64,000 nt of DNA from Streptosporangium subroseum (GTDB taxonomy: Bacteria > Actinomycetota > Actinomycetes > Streptosporangiales > Streptosporangiaceae), in assembly GCF_900188345.1 (NCBI RefSeq), contig NZ_FZOD01000042.1:22325-86324 (forward strand), written 5' to 3'. Below the pieces are notes generated by a model. It was not told the origin of the DNA, made no database searches, and worked only from the letters and a program-made list of their open reading frames with translations. This document shows, one piece after another, positions 8,568 to 17,978 of this stretch; position 1 is the stretch's first letter, and every line of letters starts with the position of its first letter. Position numbers and translations under genes: made by a program.

Positions 8568-10115
8568 TCAGCTCTTCTTGATGGTGTAGGCGTAGAACTG
8601 CGAGTTCAGGCCGTTGATCGGGTAACCCGACAGCGACGACGACGCCACGACGATCTGCGGATAGAGATAGAGCCAGTCGCTGGCGGCGTCCGCGGCGATC
8701 TGCTGGTTGGCCTTCTTGAGCAGGGCCGCCTGATCGTCGGTCGTGTCCGACTGCTCGGCCTGGTTCACCAGCTTGGTGACCTCGGGGTTGTCGTATCCCC
8801 AGTAGAAGTCGGGATTGCCGTACCAGACGACGTCGCGGTCGTTGACGTGCTCCTGCAGCGTCGCGGCGAAGTCGTGGTTCTTGAACACCTTGGTGTACCA
8901 CTCGTCGGCGGTGATGACGTTGATCGTGACGGTGATGCCGACCTTGGCCAGCTCTCCCTTGATGAACGTGGCCGCGGTGGGGTGCGGGTCGTAGTTCGGG
9001 GTGTCGAGCGTGAAGCTGAACCCATTGGCGTAACCGGCCTCGGAGAGCTGCTTCTTGGCCAGTTCCACGTCGTAGGGGTTCACCGTGGTGAGGTCCTCGT
9101 ACCACGGGTCGGTCGGCGGGACCATCGAACCGATCAGGGTTCCGTAGTCGCCCCAGATCGAGTTGAGCAGCTTGCGGTTGTCGATGGCGGAGGTGACGGC
9201 CTTGCGGACGAGGGCGTTGTCGAACGGCTTCACCCGGTCGTTGAAGGCCAGCAGGAGCTTGGTCGTCGAATGACCGTCGTTGACCTTGTAGTCCTTGTTG
9301 TCCTTGAACTGGGCCAGGGCGTCCGGGCTCTGCTCGCTGGTCACGATGTCGACGGCATTGGTCAGCAGCGCGTTGTTGAGGGCGGTCGCCGCCGTGAAGT
9401 AGTGGAACACCACCCCCTTGTTCGTCGGGGGCGTGCCCCAGTAACCCGCGAACGGGTCCAGGCTCAGCGAGGAGCCCCGCTTCCACGTGCCGAGCTTGTA
9501 GGGACCGGTGCCGTCCTCGGAGGTCGTGAGGTCCTTCGCCTGGTTGTTGATGACCCACACGTAGCTGAGGTTGTAGACGAACGAGATCGACTTGGTCGAC
9601 AGCTTCACGGTCACCGTGCTGTCGTCGGGAGTCGTGATGCTCTTGATCCCGGTGAAGCTGCTCTTACGGGCGGACTGCGAGTCCTTGGCGAGGACCTTTT
9701 CGATGCTGTACTTCACGTCGGCGGAGGTGAGCGGGTCGCCCGAGTGGAACGTGACGCCGCTCTGCAGCGTGAACGTGTAGGTGAGACCGTCGGGGCTGAC
9801 CTTGTAGTCCTTGGCGAGAAGATTCTCGACCTTGCCGTCGTCGCCGAGCTTGAACAGGCCCTCGTAGACGTTGCCGTTGAACGCCTCGGTCACGCCCTGC
9901 CCGCCGCCGCCCGTGTTGTCGAGGTTCTGCGGCTCGTAGAGCGAACCGACCTCGATCGTCGCGTTCGGGTCGGCCGAGCCGGTCGATGATGACGTGCTCC
10001 CCGAGCCGGCCGCCGGGGCGTTCTCCGAGCCGGAGCCGGAGCCGGAGCCGCAGGCGGTGAGGGTCAGCGCGACCATGAGGGTGGCGCCGACGAGCGACGT
10101 CATCTTGCTTTTCAC
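8568..10115 (-). CDS. ABC transporter solute-binding lipoprotein, family 5
   Basis: A 515-residue extracytoplasmic solute-binding protein of the peptide/nickel family. Residues 1-21 form a lipoprotein signal with lipobox LTAC and lipidated Cys22, followed by a Gly/Ser-rich linker. The mature part shows the family pattern VTEAFNGNVYEGLF and YTFTLQSGVTFHSGDPLTSADVKYSIEKV. It captures the substrate (oligopeptide, opine, metal chelate or sugar, not decidable here) and delivers it to the permeases. It heads a five-gene minus-strand operon. Confidence 0.93.
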   Translation of the reverse strand: MKSKMTSLVGATLMVALTLTACGSGSGSGSENAPAAGSGSTSSSTGSADPNATIEVGSLYEPQNLDNTGGGGQGVTEAFNGNVYEGLFKLGDDGKVENLLAKDYKVSPDGLTYTFTLQSGVTFHSGDPLTSADVKYSIEKVLAKDSQSARKSSFTGIKSITTPDDSTVTVKLSTKSISFVYNLSYVWVINNQAKDLTTSEDGTGPYKLGTWKRGSSLSLDPFAGYWGTPPTNKGVVFHYFTAATALNNALLTNAVDIVTSEQSPDALAQFKDNKDYKVNDGHSTTKLLLAFNDRVKPFDNALVRKAVTSAIDNRKLLNSIWGDYGTLIGSMVPPTDPWYEDLTTVNPYDVELAKKQLSEAGYANGFSFTLDTPNYDPHPTAATFIKGELAKVGITVTINVITADEWYTKVFKNHDFAATLQEHVNDRDVVWYGNPDFYWGYDNPEVTKLVNQAEQSDTTDDQAALLKKANQQIAADAASDWLYLYPQIVVASSSLSGYPINGLNSQFYAYTIKKS

Positions 10116-10212
10116 TGTTTCTCCTGATCAGTGGCCGTACGGCCGGACGTGATGGGCGATCTGAGCCTCACCGGCGCAGGGATGTCGTCCCGCGCATCGG
10201 CTCGGCTCCGCT

Positions 10213-10938
10213 TCAGTGGATCGCGTAGCCGTCGAGGAACGCCGGAAGCCTCTCGCCCGCGTCGACGGCGACGTGGAAGCGGTTCTGCGGCGGCGGCAGC
10301 GGGCAGTTGTAGTGGGCGGAGAATCCGCACGGCGGGACGAAGGCCCGGTTGAAGTCGAGCACGACCTGGTCGCTGCCGGGCACGCGCGGCACGATCAGGA
10401 ACCGGCCGGCGGCGTAGGTGTTCACGCCGTTGGTCCTGTCACCGAAGACCAGGAGCAGCGTTCCGTCGTCGTCGAACGCGCTCAGCGAGTAGGCGACGTC
10501 GTGCAGGGTGAAGGTGATGTCGCCGGGAACGACAAGCTCGCGGGTGCCGCCGTTGTCGCGAATGTGCTCGAACGGGATACGACGCGACCCGGGCACCTCC
10601 GTGAAGGTGGCCTCGATCACCCAGTCCGGGTTGAACGGGAACGCCTCGACGGTGTCGAAGTGCTGGATCGACGGTGCGTTCGCGTCCCAGAGGCGAATGC
10701 CACGTTCCAATTCGCCGGTGTCGATGTTCCGGCGTTCCAGCCTGGTCGCCGTCACGCTGCTCGGCCGGCCGGAGAGCGCGTCCTCGAGGGATTCGTCCTG
10801 ATCGCTCGCCTGCCAGCGGGTCTCGACGAGCGCGAGGTTGCCCGCCGGTGCGATGAGGGAGGTCAGCCGGGACGCCCGCCAGGCGTCCCAGCCGGCACGC
10901 GCGGAGTCGATGGTGCGCGCGGAAGCCAGTGCGGGCAT
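10213..10938 (-). CDS. DUF1684 domain protein
   Basis: A 241-residue protein matching the DUF1684 family. The tryptophan-rich N-terminal helix (WDAWRASRLTSLIAPAGNLALV) and the C-terminal signature FNRAFVPPCGFSAHYNCPLPPPQNR followed by VDAGER are clear. The invariant Asn/Cys/Pro cluster at the end suggests a small-molecule-binding barrel, but no biochemical role is established. It lies 97 bases upstream of the ABC importer on the same strand and could be co-transcribed with it. A perfect operator-like palindrome lies 134 bases upstream of its start. Confidence 0.85.
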   Translation of the reverse strand: MPALASARTIDSARAGWDAWRASRLTSLIAPAGNLALVETRWQASDQDESLEDALSGRPSSVTATRLERRNIDTGELERGIRLWDANAPSIQHFDTVEAFPFNPDWVIEATFTEVPGSRRIPFEHIRDNGGTRELVVPGDITFTLHDVAYSLSAFDDDGTLLLVFGDRTNGVNTYAAGRFLIVPRVPGSDQVVLDFNRAFVPPCGFSAHYNCPLPPPQNRFHVAVDAGERLPAFLDGYAIH

Positions 10939-11441
10939 GGTTGTGAACAGCTCACTTCGTTCTGGGCAGGCGGCGCCTGCCGATCGTGCTTGGGGTGGAC
11001 GCGTCGCCGGTGACGGGCACGGTGCACACCATTGACGATCTTCCGATTAAGCCTACCAAAATAGTCGGCTTTGTCCAATTTGGACAGCAAATCCGTTTTC
11101 GGACAGTTACCATCAATGCGACAGAGGCCCGAAATACGCTTCGCGACAGATGATCAGACCGTACGGGGTGCCACCCGCGGGGCCTCGGGAGGTGGAGACG
11201 GCCGCCTCGGGGCCGACGCGGGACAGCGGTCCGGCGGGAGTCCCGCCGATAAGTCCGATCTTCACTGCGTCACCTCCCCGCGGTCGTCGCCTCTACGGGA
11301 GACCGGCAACGCCGTGACCACCTCGGATATTTCCCTGCCACGAACCGGTCAGGGATCGCGAACACCGGGCTGGTGCCGCCTGCCGCCGTCGGTCAGGCCT
11401 CCGGCGTCGACCGCACCGGTCTTCGAGCCGGCTTCAGCGGC
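10939..11441. other. Intergenic region, 503 bp
   Basis: No convincing gene. An AT-rich patch (about 11040-11110) containing the palindrome at 11072-11086 is the likely promoter of the minus-strand DUF1684 gene. The rest has only shadow frames. Confidence 0.6.
11072..11086. promoter_or_regulatory. Perfect 15-bp palindrome, candidate operator
   Basis: TGTCCAA-T-TTGGACA is a perfect inverted repeat in an AT-rich patch upstream of the DUF1684 gene; a further half-site-like TCGGACAG follows about 12 bases on. The cognate regulator is not encoded nearby. Confidence 0.5.
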
Positions 11442-11891
11442 CTATTGCGGGACGGCGTACTCGACCGTCGGCGCCTCGCTGTATTTGTCGAGCTCGGGGA
11501 GGTTGACCACGATCGGGTCCACGCCGGACCGGACAACCGCCCAGACCGTCTCGTACTCGGCGGAGGCATTGATCTCCTGGTGAATGACATGGGCGGGGAC
11601 GAACACGAAGTCACCGCGCCCCGCTTCCGCCATGTTCTCCAGCCGGTCCCCCCACCGGTACCGGGCCGTGCCGCTGACGACGTACAGGACGGTTTCCTGA
11701 TCCCCGTGATGGTGCGCCCCGGTCGCCGCGCCGGGCTTGACCGTGCTCAGGAACGCCGAAAGATGTGCCGCGTCCGGGTTCCGGGCGTCAAAGGCCACCT
11801 CGCGGATCAGCCCGGGAGTCTGCGTCGTGTTTCTGTCAAGGGCTTCGCCGTGGACGACCCTGACCTGCTTGCTGCGATGAATGTCACTCAT
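11442..11891 (-). CDS. Cupin-domain protein
   Basis: A 149-residue single-domain cupin. Motif 1 is GAATGAHHHGDQETVLYVVSGTA, with three consecutive histidines and a glutamate as likely metal ligands. Motif 2 is GDFVFVPAHVIHQEINASA with the fourth histidine. ATG 11891 follows a good AAAGGGG ribosome site; the longer frame is spurious. It lies 58 bases below the zinc alcohol dehydrogenase, probably in one operon. It could be a dioxygenase, isomerase or binding protein; the sequence alone does not decide. Confidence 0.85.
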   Translation of the reverse strand: MSDIHRSKQVRVVHGEALDRNTTQTPGLIREVAFDARNPDAAHLSAFLSTVKPGAATGAHHHGDQETVLYVVSGTARYRWGDRLENMAEAGRGDFVFVPAHVIHQEINASAEYETVWAVVRSGVDPIVVNLPELDKYSEAPTVEYAVPQ

Positions 11892-11949
11892 GGTTACCCC
11901 TTTCTCCAACGCCACGAAGCGATCACCCATACCCCTGAAGCGCCGGCCG

Positions 11950-13122
11950 TCACGGCCGCAGGACGGCCTTGATGACTCCGTCGACGCGCTGGTCGAAGGC
12001 CCGGAACAACCCGGGCGCGTCATCAAGGCGCCCATGATGGGTGACCACCACACTGGGACGGGCCCGGCCGGACAGCACGAGGTCACGGAGCAACACCGTG
12101 TAGCGACGATCGTGCGTACGACCGAACCTCACCGAAACCCCCTTGGAGAAGAACGTCGCCCACGGCACCGTCAGGCGGCCGTCGGCGTGCCCCTCGGGGG
12201 CCGGATGCCGATCTTTCTCGGCGTAGACGCCGATGATGCCCAGATGCCCGGTCGGATTGACCAGCCGGGCGAGATCACCGATGACCTGGGCCGGGTTCTC
12301 CGCCCCAGGCTCCAGGCGGTCGTGAGACTGGAACCCCACCGCGTCGATGCCCGCCTGGACCCCGCTCATCGCCGCCTCACCGGGCGCCAGGCCACCGGCC
12401 CGGCGAAGCTCGCGGATCTGCTCCACGGGATCCGCCAGCCGGTAGTCGACGGGAACGGCGCCCATCTCCCCGGCCTTGTCCAGCCGCTCGGGCACCTCAT
12501 CGACGACGTAGACCTCGGCGGCACCCTTCAGCAGAGAGCTGTAGGCCGCGAGCAGGCCGACGGTCCCGGCGCCGAACACCGCGACCGTCGCGCCCGCGGC
12601 CACCTGCGCCAACTCGGTCGCATGCCATCCGGTCACGAACGCGTCGGCCAGCAACACCAGGTCGTCTTCACGGTCGTCGCCCGGCTCCCCGGGCACCGGG
12701 ATGCAGTTGGCGTCGGCGAAGGGCACCCTCAGCAGCTCGGCCTGCGCACCGCGGTAGGGCCCCATGCCCGCGTAACCGTACGCCGCGCCGAAGCCCCCCG
12801 GGCGCACCCGCAGGCAGGCGGCCGACAGTCCCCGCGCGCAGTTGACACACACTCCGCAGTAGACGTGGGTCGGGATCACCACCCGGTCCCCGGGTTTGAC
12901 CATCTCGACCGCGGAACCGGCCTGCTCGACGACGCCGAGAGGCTCGTGCCCCAGGACCAGGCCGGGCGTGGCTCCGGTGCGCCCGTCGTACATGTGCAGG
13001 TCGGTCCCGCAGATCGCGCTCGAACTGATCCGGACGACGACGTCCTCGGGTTTCTCGAGCACCGCGTCGGGGACGTCCTCGACCGCGACCGAGCGGGTGC
13101 CGACGAAGACGACGGCCTTCAT
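11950..13122 (-). CDS. Zinc-dependent alcohol dehydrogenase
   Basis: A 390-residue MDR-superfamily enzyme close to glutathione-independent formaldehyde dehydrogenase. Catalytic zinc ligands are seen in SAICGTDLHMYDGR (Cys) and LGHEPLGVVEQ (His-Glu). The second, structural-type cysteine cluster is incomplete (YCGVCVNCARGLSAACL, four Cys present). The NAD-binding site is VAVFGAGTVGLLAA, with acidic VVDE downstream favouring NAD. ATG 13122 (MKAVVFVG) was chosen over a 36-residue upstream extension without homology. It is the probable first gene of a two-gene unit with the cupin. Confidence 0.9.
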   Translation of the reverse strand: MKAVVFVGTRSVAVEDVPDAVLEKPEDVVVRISSSAICGTDLHMYDGRTGATPGLVLGHEPLGVVEQAGSAVEMVKPGDRVVIPTHVYCGVCVNCARGLSAACLRVRPGGFGAAYGYAGMGPYRGAQAELLRVPFADANCIPVPGEPGDDREDDLVLLADAFVTGWHATELAQVAAGATVAVFGAGTVGLLAAYSSLLKGAAEVYVVDEVPERLDKAGEMGAVPVDYRLADPVEQIRELRRAGGLAPGEAAMSGVQAGIDAVGFQSHDRLEPGAENPAQVIGDLARLVNPTGHLGIIGVYAEKDRHPAPEGHADGRLTVPWATFFSKGVSVRFGRTHDRRYTVLLRDLVLSGRARPSVVVTHHGRLDDAPGLFRAFDQRVDGVIKAVLRP

Positions 13123-13353
13123 ACCGGCCGTCCATCGCTGGTGCTCATCCGTACCCCCGTCTCTCATCCGGCGGCCGACGGCCGCACCACACACCCCCGC
13201 CATGCGTCCAGTTTTGACATAAATAAACACAAATCAACGCGGACGTACCCACTCACTGACCGCCCACGCGTACTCCGACGTAACGAGCGGGGAGATCTTG
13301 CACCCTTCCCACGGCGGACAGTGGACGCCGCCCAGATGCGAGCACAACACCGC

Positions 13354-14220
13354 TCAGGTCAGGACCCTGCCGAGGAAACCGCGGATGTAGCCCGTGATCG
13401 CGTCAAGATGGCTCTCCAGCGCGAAGTGCCCCGCGTCGAGGAAATGGATCTCGGCATCGGGCAGGTCGCGCCGGAAGGCCCGGGCACCGTCCGGGCCGAA
13501 GATCTCGTCGTTGGCGCCCCAGACCGCCAGCAGGGGCACCTGACTGGTGCGAAAGTACTCGTGGACGCTCGGATAGAGGTCGACGTTGGCCGGATAGTCG
13601 TGAAAGAGCTGCAACTGGATCTCGGCATTGCCCGGCCGGTCCAGCAGGACCTGATCGAGCGTCCAGGTGTCCGGGCTGACCAGGCTGGGATCGGGCACGC
13701 CGTTCAGATACTGCCAGCGGACGCTCTCCGGGGTCAGAGCACCCCGTACGGCCGGCTCGGTGGCGGGGCCGGGCGCGGCGGCGTAGGCGAAGAGCCCGTT
13801 CCAGAACGTGTCGACGAACCCGTCGACGTAGGCGTTTCCGCTCTGCGTGACGATCGCGGTGATCCTGTCGGGGAAACGGGTCGCCAGGTGCCAGCCGATG
13901 GGGGCGCCGTAGTTCTGAACGTAGAGCGCGTACCTGTCGAGCCCGAGGTGGGCGAGAAGGCCGGCGGTGACGTCGGTGAGGGCCGCGAAGGTATAGGGAA
14001 ACTCCTGGAGCGAGGGCGCCGAGGAGTAGCCGAAGCCGATGTGGTCGGGGGCGATGACGTGATACCGGTCGGCCAGCGCCGGGATGAGGTTGCGGAACAT
14101 GTGCGAGCTGCTCGGGAAACCATGCAGAAGCACGATGGCCGGTGCCTCGCGCGGGCCCGCCTCCCGGTAGAAGACGTTTAGGCCGTCGATGCTCACGGTC
14201 AGATGGCGGACAGGAATCAT
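13354..14220 (-). CDS. Alpha/beta hydrolase, haloalkane dehalogenase-like, with Asn at nucleophile position
   Basis: A 288-residue alpha/beta-fold hydrolase. The oxyanion region is LLHGFPSSSHMFRNL, the acid is in WGANDEIFG and the base His is in DAGHFALESH. The nucleophile elbow reads VQNYGAPIG: residue 103 is Asn, where relatives normally carry Asp (VQDYG/FDYG; Asp106 in DhaA). If correct, classical dehalogenase chemistry would be impaired. The start ATG 14220 has a GGGGGATCGGAG ribosome site. A paralogue reduced by internal deletion lies at 34299-34842. Confidence 0.88.
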   Translation of the reverse strand: MIPVRHLTVSIDGLNVFYREAGPREAPAIVLLHGFPSSSHMFRNLIPALADRYHVIAPDHIGFGYSSAPSLQEFPYTFAALTDVTAGLLAHLGLDRYALYVQNYGAPIGWHLATRFPDRITAIVTQSGNAYVDGFVDTFWNGLFAYAAAPGPATEPAVRGALTPESVRWQYLNGVPDPSLVSPDTWTLDQVLLDRPGNAEIQLQLFHDYPANVDLYPSVHEYFRTSQVPLLAVWGANDEIFGPDGARAFRRDLPDAEIHFLDAGHFALESHLDAITGYIRGFLGRVLT

Positions 14221-14507
14221 CTCCGATCCCCCTGTTCCGTTGATCTGGCTCCTGCGTTCGGTCCGGCACATCATTCCTAACCCGCGATACGCCATATTAC
14301 GGCTAGGAATTCGGAAAGAAATGCGGTCGAACCACGACGGGAATGCATTGTCCGCGCCACCCGGCATCCGCCTCGACTCCGACGCGCCGTCACCATCGAT
14401 GACGAACGCCGGATAAAACCGTACCCTGAGGATCAGGGAGAGGGCGAAGCTCGCAGAACCACTCCGACGCTTTCCAAGAACTGTCACACGGACCGCAAGG
14501 AGAGAAT

Positions 14508-14975
14508 ATGGCGGCGCGTTCTCCACTTCCCCCGTTCACTCGCGATACCGCCATTGAGAAAATCAGGCTGGCGGAAGACGCCTGGAACACCCGCAATCCG
14601 GAGCAGGTGGCTCAGGGCTACACGCTGGACTGTTACTGGAGGAACCGCGCGGAATTCGTGAACGGACGCGACGAGATCATCGCTTTTCTCACGCGAAAAT
14701 GGACGAGAGAGCTGGACTACCGGCTCATCAAGGAACTGTGGGCCTTCGACGGCAACAGGATTGCCGTGCGCTTCGCCTACGAATCCCACGACGACTCCGG
14801 AAACTGGTTCCGTTCCTACGGCAACGAGAACTGGGAGTTCAACGAACAAGGGGTGATGGTCGTGAGATACGCCTGCATCAACGACCTCCCCATCAAGGAG
14901 TCGGAGCGCGAATACCACTGGCCGCTGGGGCGTCGACCGGACGACCATCCGGGGCTGAGCGATCTCGGTTTCTGA
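14508..14975 (+). CDS. DUF1348 NTF2-like protein
   Basis: A 155-residue NTF2-fold protein of the DUF1348 family. Diagnostic stretches are LAEDAWNTRNPEQVAQGYT, FLTRKWTRELDYRLIKELW and the C-terminal NDLPIKESEREYHWPLGRRPDDHP. A good AAGGAGAG ribosome site precedes ATG 14508. The cone-shaped fold binds small molecules, but no catalysed reaction is known for this family. It is divergent from the alpha/beta hydrolase, with 287 bases between them. Confidence 0.88.
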   Translation: MAARSPLPPFTRDTAIEKIRLAEDAWNTRNPEQVAQGYTLDCYWRNRAEFVNGRDEIIAFLTRKWTRELDYRLIKELWAFDGNRIAVRFAYESHDDSGNWFRSYGNENWEFNEQGVMVVRYACINDLPIKESEREYHWPLGRRPDDHPGLSDLGF

Positions 14976-15080
14976 CAGGTTCGGTGTCCCCCGGCGTGTC
15001 CTGACGAGGACACACCGATCTCCGTGACACCCCTGGCGAGGACACCGGTCTCCGTGACAACCGCCGGCCGTACCGGGCCC

Positions 15081-16730
15081 TCAGCCGATCGCCCATGCCG
15101 GACGCGGCTGGTCAGGCGAGGAGACGAAGGAGACGGGACCGCCGGGAGTGCCGACGGTCACCGTCGCGCCGGACCACGAGACCTTCGGATCGGCGGTGCC
15201 GGGCACGATCAGGGTCAGCACGGAACTCACCGGCGGGGAGAGCACCGTCGCCACCTCGGCCTTTTCGAGATAGCGGGGTGAGATCGCTCCAGGCCGCACC
15301 GTCTGGCCGCTGATCGGCCGGCACGAGGGCATCGCGAACTGGAGCAGGGTCGCCCGCCAGTCCCCGTCGGCCAGCACTACCCTGCCGTCGTGGTTGGAGA
15401 TCACCCGAAGCGACGGGCCGAAGTGCCACAGGTTGCGCAGCCTCGATGAGGCCGGCACCGAGTCCAGCACGGCCATCAGATCGGCCCCGTGGTTGACCAG
15501 GACCGAGCGGGTACGGCTGACGCCGTACGCGGTGTCGGTGAGCCGGTAGGACTGCCGCGTGCGTTCGACCGACGAGCCCACGAGGCGCGTCGCCGTACCC
15601 TCGCGGAACTCGGCGCCCACCACGATGGGGACGTTGTGCGCCTCGGGTGAGGTCGTCCACTTCCGGTAGGGCGTCTTCTCGTAGGAGTGGAAGCCCGCCT
15701 CCACGAGGATGTCGCGTCCCTGGGCGTGGTAGGTGACGCCCAGATGATCCTCGTGGCCGTGAAGCCGGCGTCCGGGTCCGAACCTGATCGAGTAGTGGGC
15801 CGATCTCGCGTCGTTCCACGCCGTCCTGCCGAAGACGTAACCGCCGTCGAACACCTTCACGGTGTCCTCCTCATGCGGGAAACCCTCCGGGCGCACGTCG
15901 GCCGGACTGTCTCCGATCGGCACCAGTCGGCCGTCGGGCTGGGTGGCATGGCTGACGTACGTCTCCAGCGACCTGCGCCGCGCGGCGAGGTCCGCGGGGA
16001 TCTCGGCCCCGCAGCTTCTGATCGCCTCCATCGCCACGCCCAGCCGCCGGTGAACGTAGACGCCGTATCTCGGAGCCTGCTCGTGCAGCACGCCCTGCGC
16101 GTCGATGGCGAGCCTCGCCGACCTGGTCATCCGCCGGATGGCCAGGTCCTTCCACCGCTCGTGGCCGAGGCGGCAGCCGATTGCCAGCAGCGCGATGTCC
16201 TGGTCGAGGCCGTGGTTGTGGCCCTCCTTGTAGAGCGCGGCGTCGGACAGGATCCGGGCGTGCTCGATCAGGCTGTCCGACAGCCAGCCGGACCGCACGT
16301 ACGCGCTGAGGCAGACCAGCGCCGGTGCGCGCAGGGCGACCGGGTGCTCGGCCCAGGCCCAGGGGCTGAGACCGGCCCCGCCGCGGGGGTTCTTCCGCAC
16401 CCAGTCCTCGGCGATCCCGGCGGCGCGGTCGAGATACTCTCGCTTCCCCGACCGCTCGTACTGCACGACCAGCCGTCCCATCCACCTCAGCGCGTGAAGG
16501 TTCAGCGCCCACGAACGGTTCTGGTGCGGGTTGAGATGCCAGTCGATGTCCGTGCCCACGTCGACGGCCGGTAGGCCGACAAACGTGACCCTGCCCTCCA
16601 TGACCTCGGACACCTTGATCTCAGGGAACTGGCCGGCCACGCGGATGACCGGGCCGTCGCTCGTCGCGAGGGAGGGTGCGACGGAACGGCTCGTGGTCAG
16701 GCCGAGTGCCGTACGGGCATGCCGAAACAA
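15081..16730 (-). CDS. Heparinase II/III-like polysaccharide lyase
   Basis: About 549 residues with an N-terminal (alpha/alpha) toroid of the alginate-lyase/heparinase type (LNPHQNRSWALNLHALRWMGRL; LYKEGHNHGLDQDIALLAIG) and a C-terminal beta-sandwich (YSIRFGPGRRLHGHEDHLGVTYHAQGRDILVEAGFHSYEKTPYRKW). The conserved Asn-His and His-Glu-Asp-His clusters fit polysaccharide beta-elimination. No convincing signal peptide is seen, so secretion is uncertain. TTG 16730 was chosen because GGAG lies seven bases upstream; GTG 16811 begins a longer frame inside repetitive DNA. The substrate, a uronic-acid polymer, is inferred from the family. Confidence 0.8.
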   Translation of the reverse strand: MFRHARTALGLTTSRSVAPSLATSDGPVIRVAGQFPEIKVSEVMEGRVTFVGLPAVDVGTDIDWHLNPHQNRSWALNLHALRWMGRLVVQYERSGKREYLDRAAGIAEDWVRKNPRGGAGLSPWAWAEHPVALRAPALVCLSAYVRSGWLSDSLIEHARILSDAALYKEGHNHGLDQDIALLAIGCRLGHERWKDLAIRRMTRSARLAIDAQGVLHEQAPRYGVYVHRRLGVAMEAIRSCGAEIPADLAARRRSLETYVSHATQPDGRLVPIGDSPADVRPEGFPHEEDTVKVFDGGYVFGRTAWNDARSAHYSIRFGPGRRLHGHEDHLGVTYHAQGRDILVEAGFHSYEKTPYRKWTTSPEAHNVPIVVGAEFREGTATRLVGSSVERTRQSYRLTDTAYGVSRTRSVLVNHGADLMAVLDSVPASSRLRNLWHFGPSLRVISNHDGRVVLADGDWRATLLQFAMPSCRPISGQTVRPGAISPRYLEKAEVATVLSPPVSSVLTLIVPGTADPKVSWSGATVTVGTPGGPVSFVSSPDQPRPAWAIG

Positions 16731-16812
16731 GCGATTGCTCCAAAGAATGGTGTGGGCGGCCCGCGCACGCCCTCGCGAACCGGGCGGACAGGCCTGGGAG
16801 GGCGGACGCACG

Positions 16813-16842
16813 GGCTCAGGACGGGCAGGCTCAGGACGGGCG
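16813..16842. repeat. 15-bp tandem duplication
   Basis: GGCTCAGGACGGGC occurs twice in tandem with a 15-base period, between the lyase gene and the sigma/CU044 operon. No function is suggested. Confidence 0.75.
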
Positions 16843-16928
16843 GGCGAGCAGGAGGAACGGGATCAAGAAAGGGGGTGAGCGGGAGAAAGGGGTACGGGCC
16901 CAGGAAAGGCGGGCGAGCTCGGAGGGGT

Positions 16929-17978
16929 CTAGGGAAGGTCGGGAACGGCCGGCTTGTCGTCCGTCCAGCCCGCGTCGAGGACCACCTCGACCTGATCGCC
17001 CGTGACGCCCGGCCGCCCCGTGACGGTGGAGGACAGCACCTGGGAGCTGTCGGGATCGATGATCAGCGTCCGCCGGACAGGCGGAGCCGCCTGCAGGGTG
17101 AAGGAGAACGCGGCCCCCGCCCTGCCCTGCTCGTCGGTCGCCTTACCCAGATACCGGACGTTCGGCAGGTCGGCGAGAGCCCGGTAGGCGGCCGCGCGCA
17201 CGTCCGGCGGCGACGGCTTACTCCACAGCAGGCCGCTGAGCGCGTCCGCGACGACACCGTCGGTAGAGCCGCCCGGCACGTCCCGCACGGCCTCGGTCAC
17301 CCAGTCCTTCAGGGCCGCGGGGTCGGCCGGGAGTCCCCGCAGCTGCTCGAAGGTCATCTGGTGACCGGCCATGCTGAAGGGGACCTTGCCGGTGACCGCC
17401 CTGAGCATGCCCTTGTCCGGCGACGTGGACAGCACGTCTCCCTCGCTCGACCATTCGGTGGGAGAGCCGTCGCGACGCCAGGCCTCCTCGTCGGCTCCGC
17501 TCATCGGACGCGCCCCCAGCGCCCGAGAACCGGACCAGACCCGGCCGTCCCTGGCGACCCACTGCTCGGTGAGCCGTGACTCCACCACCCGGTAACGGTT
17601 CTCACCCCGCCCCAGTCGTTCCGGGTACGTCTGCCTGTACAGCTTCCTGACGCGCCAGTAGGCGCCGGTCGCCGCGGATCCGGATTCGGCCGTGGTCGCC
17701 GCCGCGAGCAGGACCGACCGCCCGGAGATCGCCGTGGTCTGGTACGGCGCCCCGGCGATCTCCGTGACCTGGTTCGGCGGCCCCGCCCGCCCGATCACCG
17801 AGGGAACCGCGATCGCCGTCGCCGCGGCGACGGCGAGACCGGCCACGGCCACCGTCCATGACAACCGCCGGCGCCGCCGCAGCAGCTCGGCCTCCAGCCG
17901 CTTCCGCACCCTGGCCTTGAGGATCGGGTCGGCCTGCGGCTCGCCGTACAGCTCGCGGATCGTCTTCAGCTCATCCAC
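16929..17978 (-). CDS. CU044_5270-type membrane protein, likely sigma-factor partner
   Basis: A 349-residue protein with a short cytoplasmic N-terminus (ELYGEPQADPILKARVRKRL), a single membrane segment at about residues 39-65 and an extracytoplasmic domain of some 280 residues. This architecture matches the CU044_5270 family, which in actinomycetes follows ECF sigma factor genes. Its start overlaps the sigma factor's end by eight bases, so the two are translationally coupled. An anti-sigma or signal-sensing role is inferred from context; no zinc-binding anti-sigma motif (HxxxCxxC) is visible. Confidence 0.85.
   Translation of the reverse strand: MDELKTIRELYGEPQADPILKARVRKRLEAELLRRRRRLSWTVAVAGLAVAAATAIAVPSVIGRAGPPNQVTEIAGAPYQTTAISGRSVLLAAATTAESGSAATGAYWRVRKLYRQTYPERLGRGENRYRVVESRLTEQWVARDGRVWSGSRALGARPMSGADEEAWRRDGSPTEWSSEGDVLSTSPDKGMLRAVTGKVPFSMAGHQMTFEQLRGLPADPAALKDWVTEAVRDVPGGSTDGVVADALSGLLWSKPSPPDVRAAAYRALADLPNVRYLGKATDEQGRAGAAFSFTLQAAPPVRRTLIIDPDSSQVLSSTVTGRPGVTGDQVEVVLDAGWTDDKPAVPDLP

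Noticed and set aside
11071..11583. 170-codon plus-strand frame between DUF1684 and cupin
   Set aside because: It begins inside an operator-like palindrome and overlaps the cupin's 3' end; composition is non-coding.
11881..14181. Long plus-strand open frame (766 codons) opposite the cupin, dehydrogenase and hydrolase genes
   Set aside because: It is antisense to three genes with clear motifs and has Arg/Pro/Gly/His-rich composition typical of GC-rich shadow frames.
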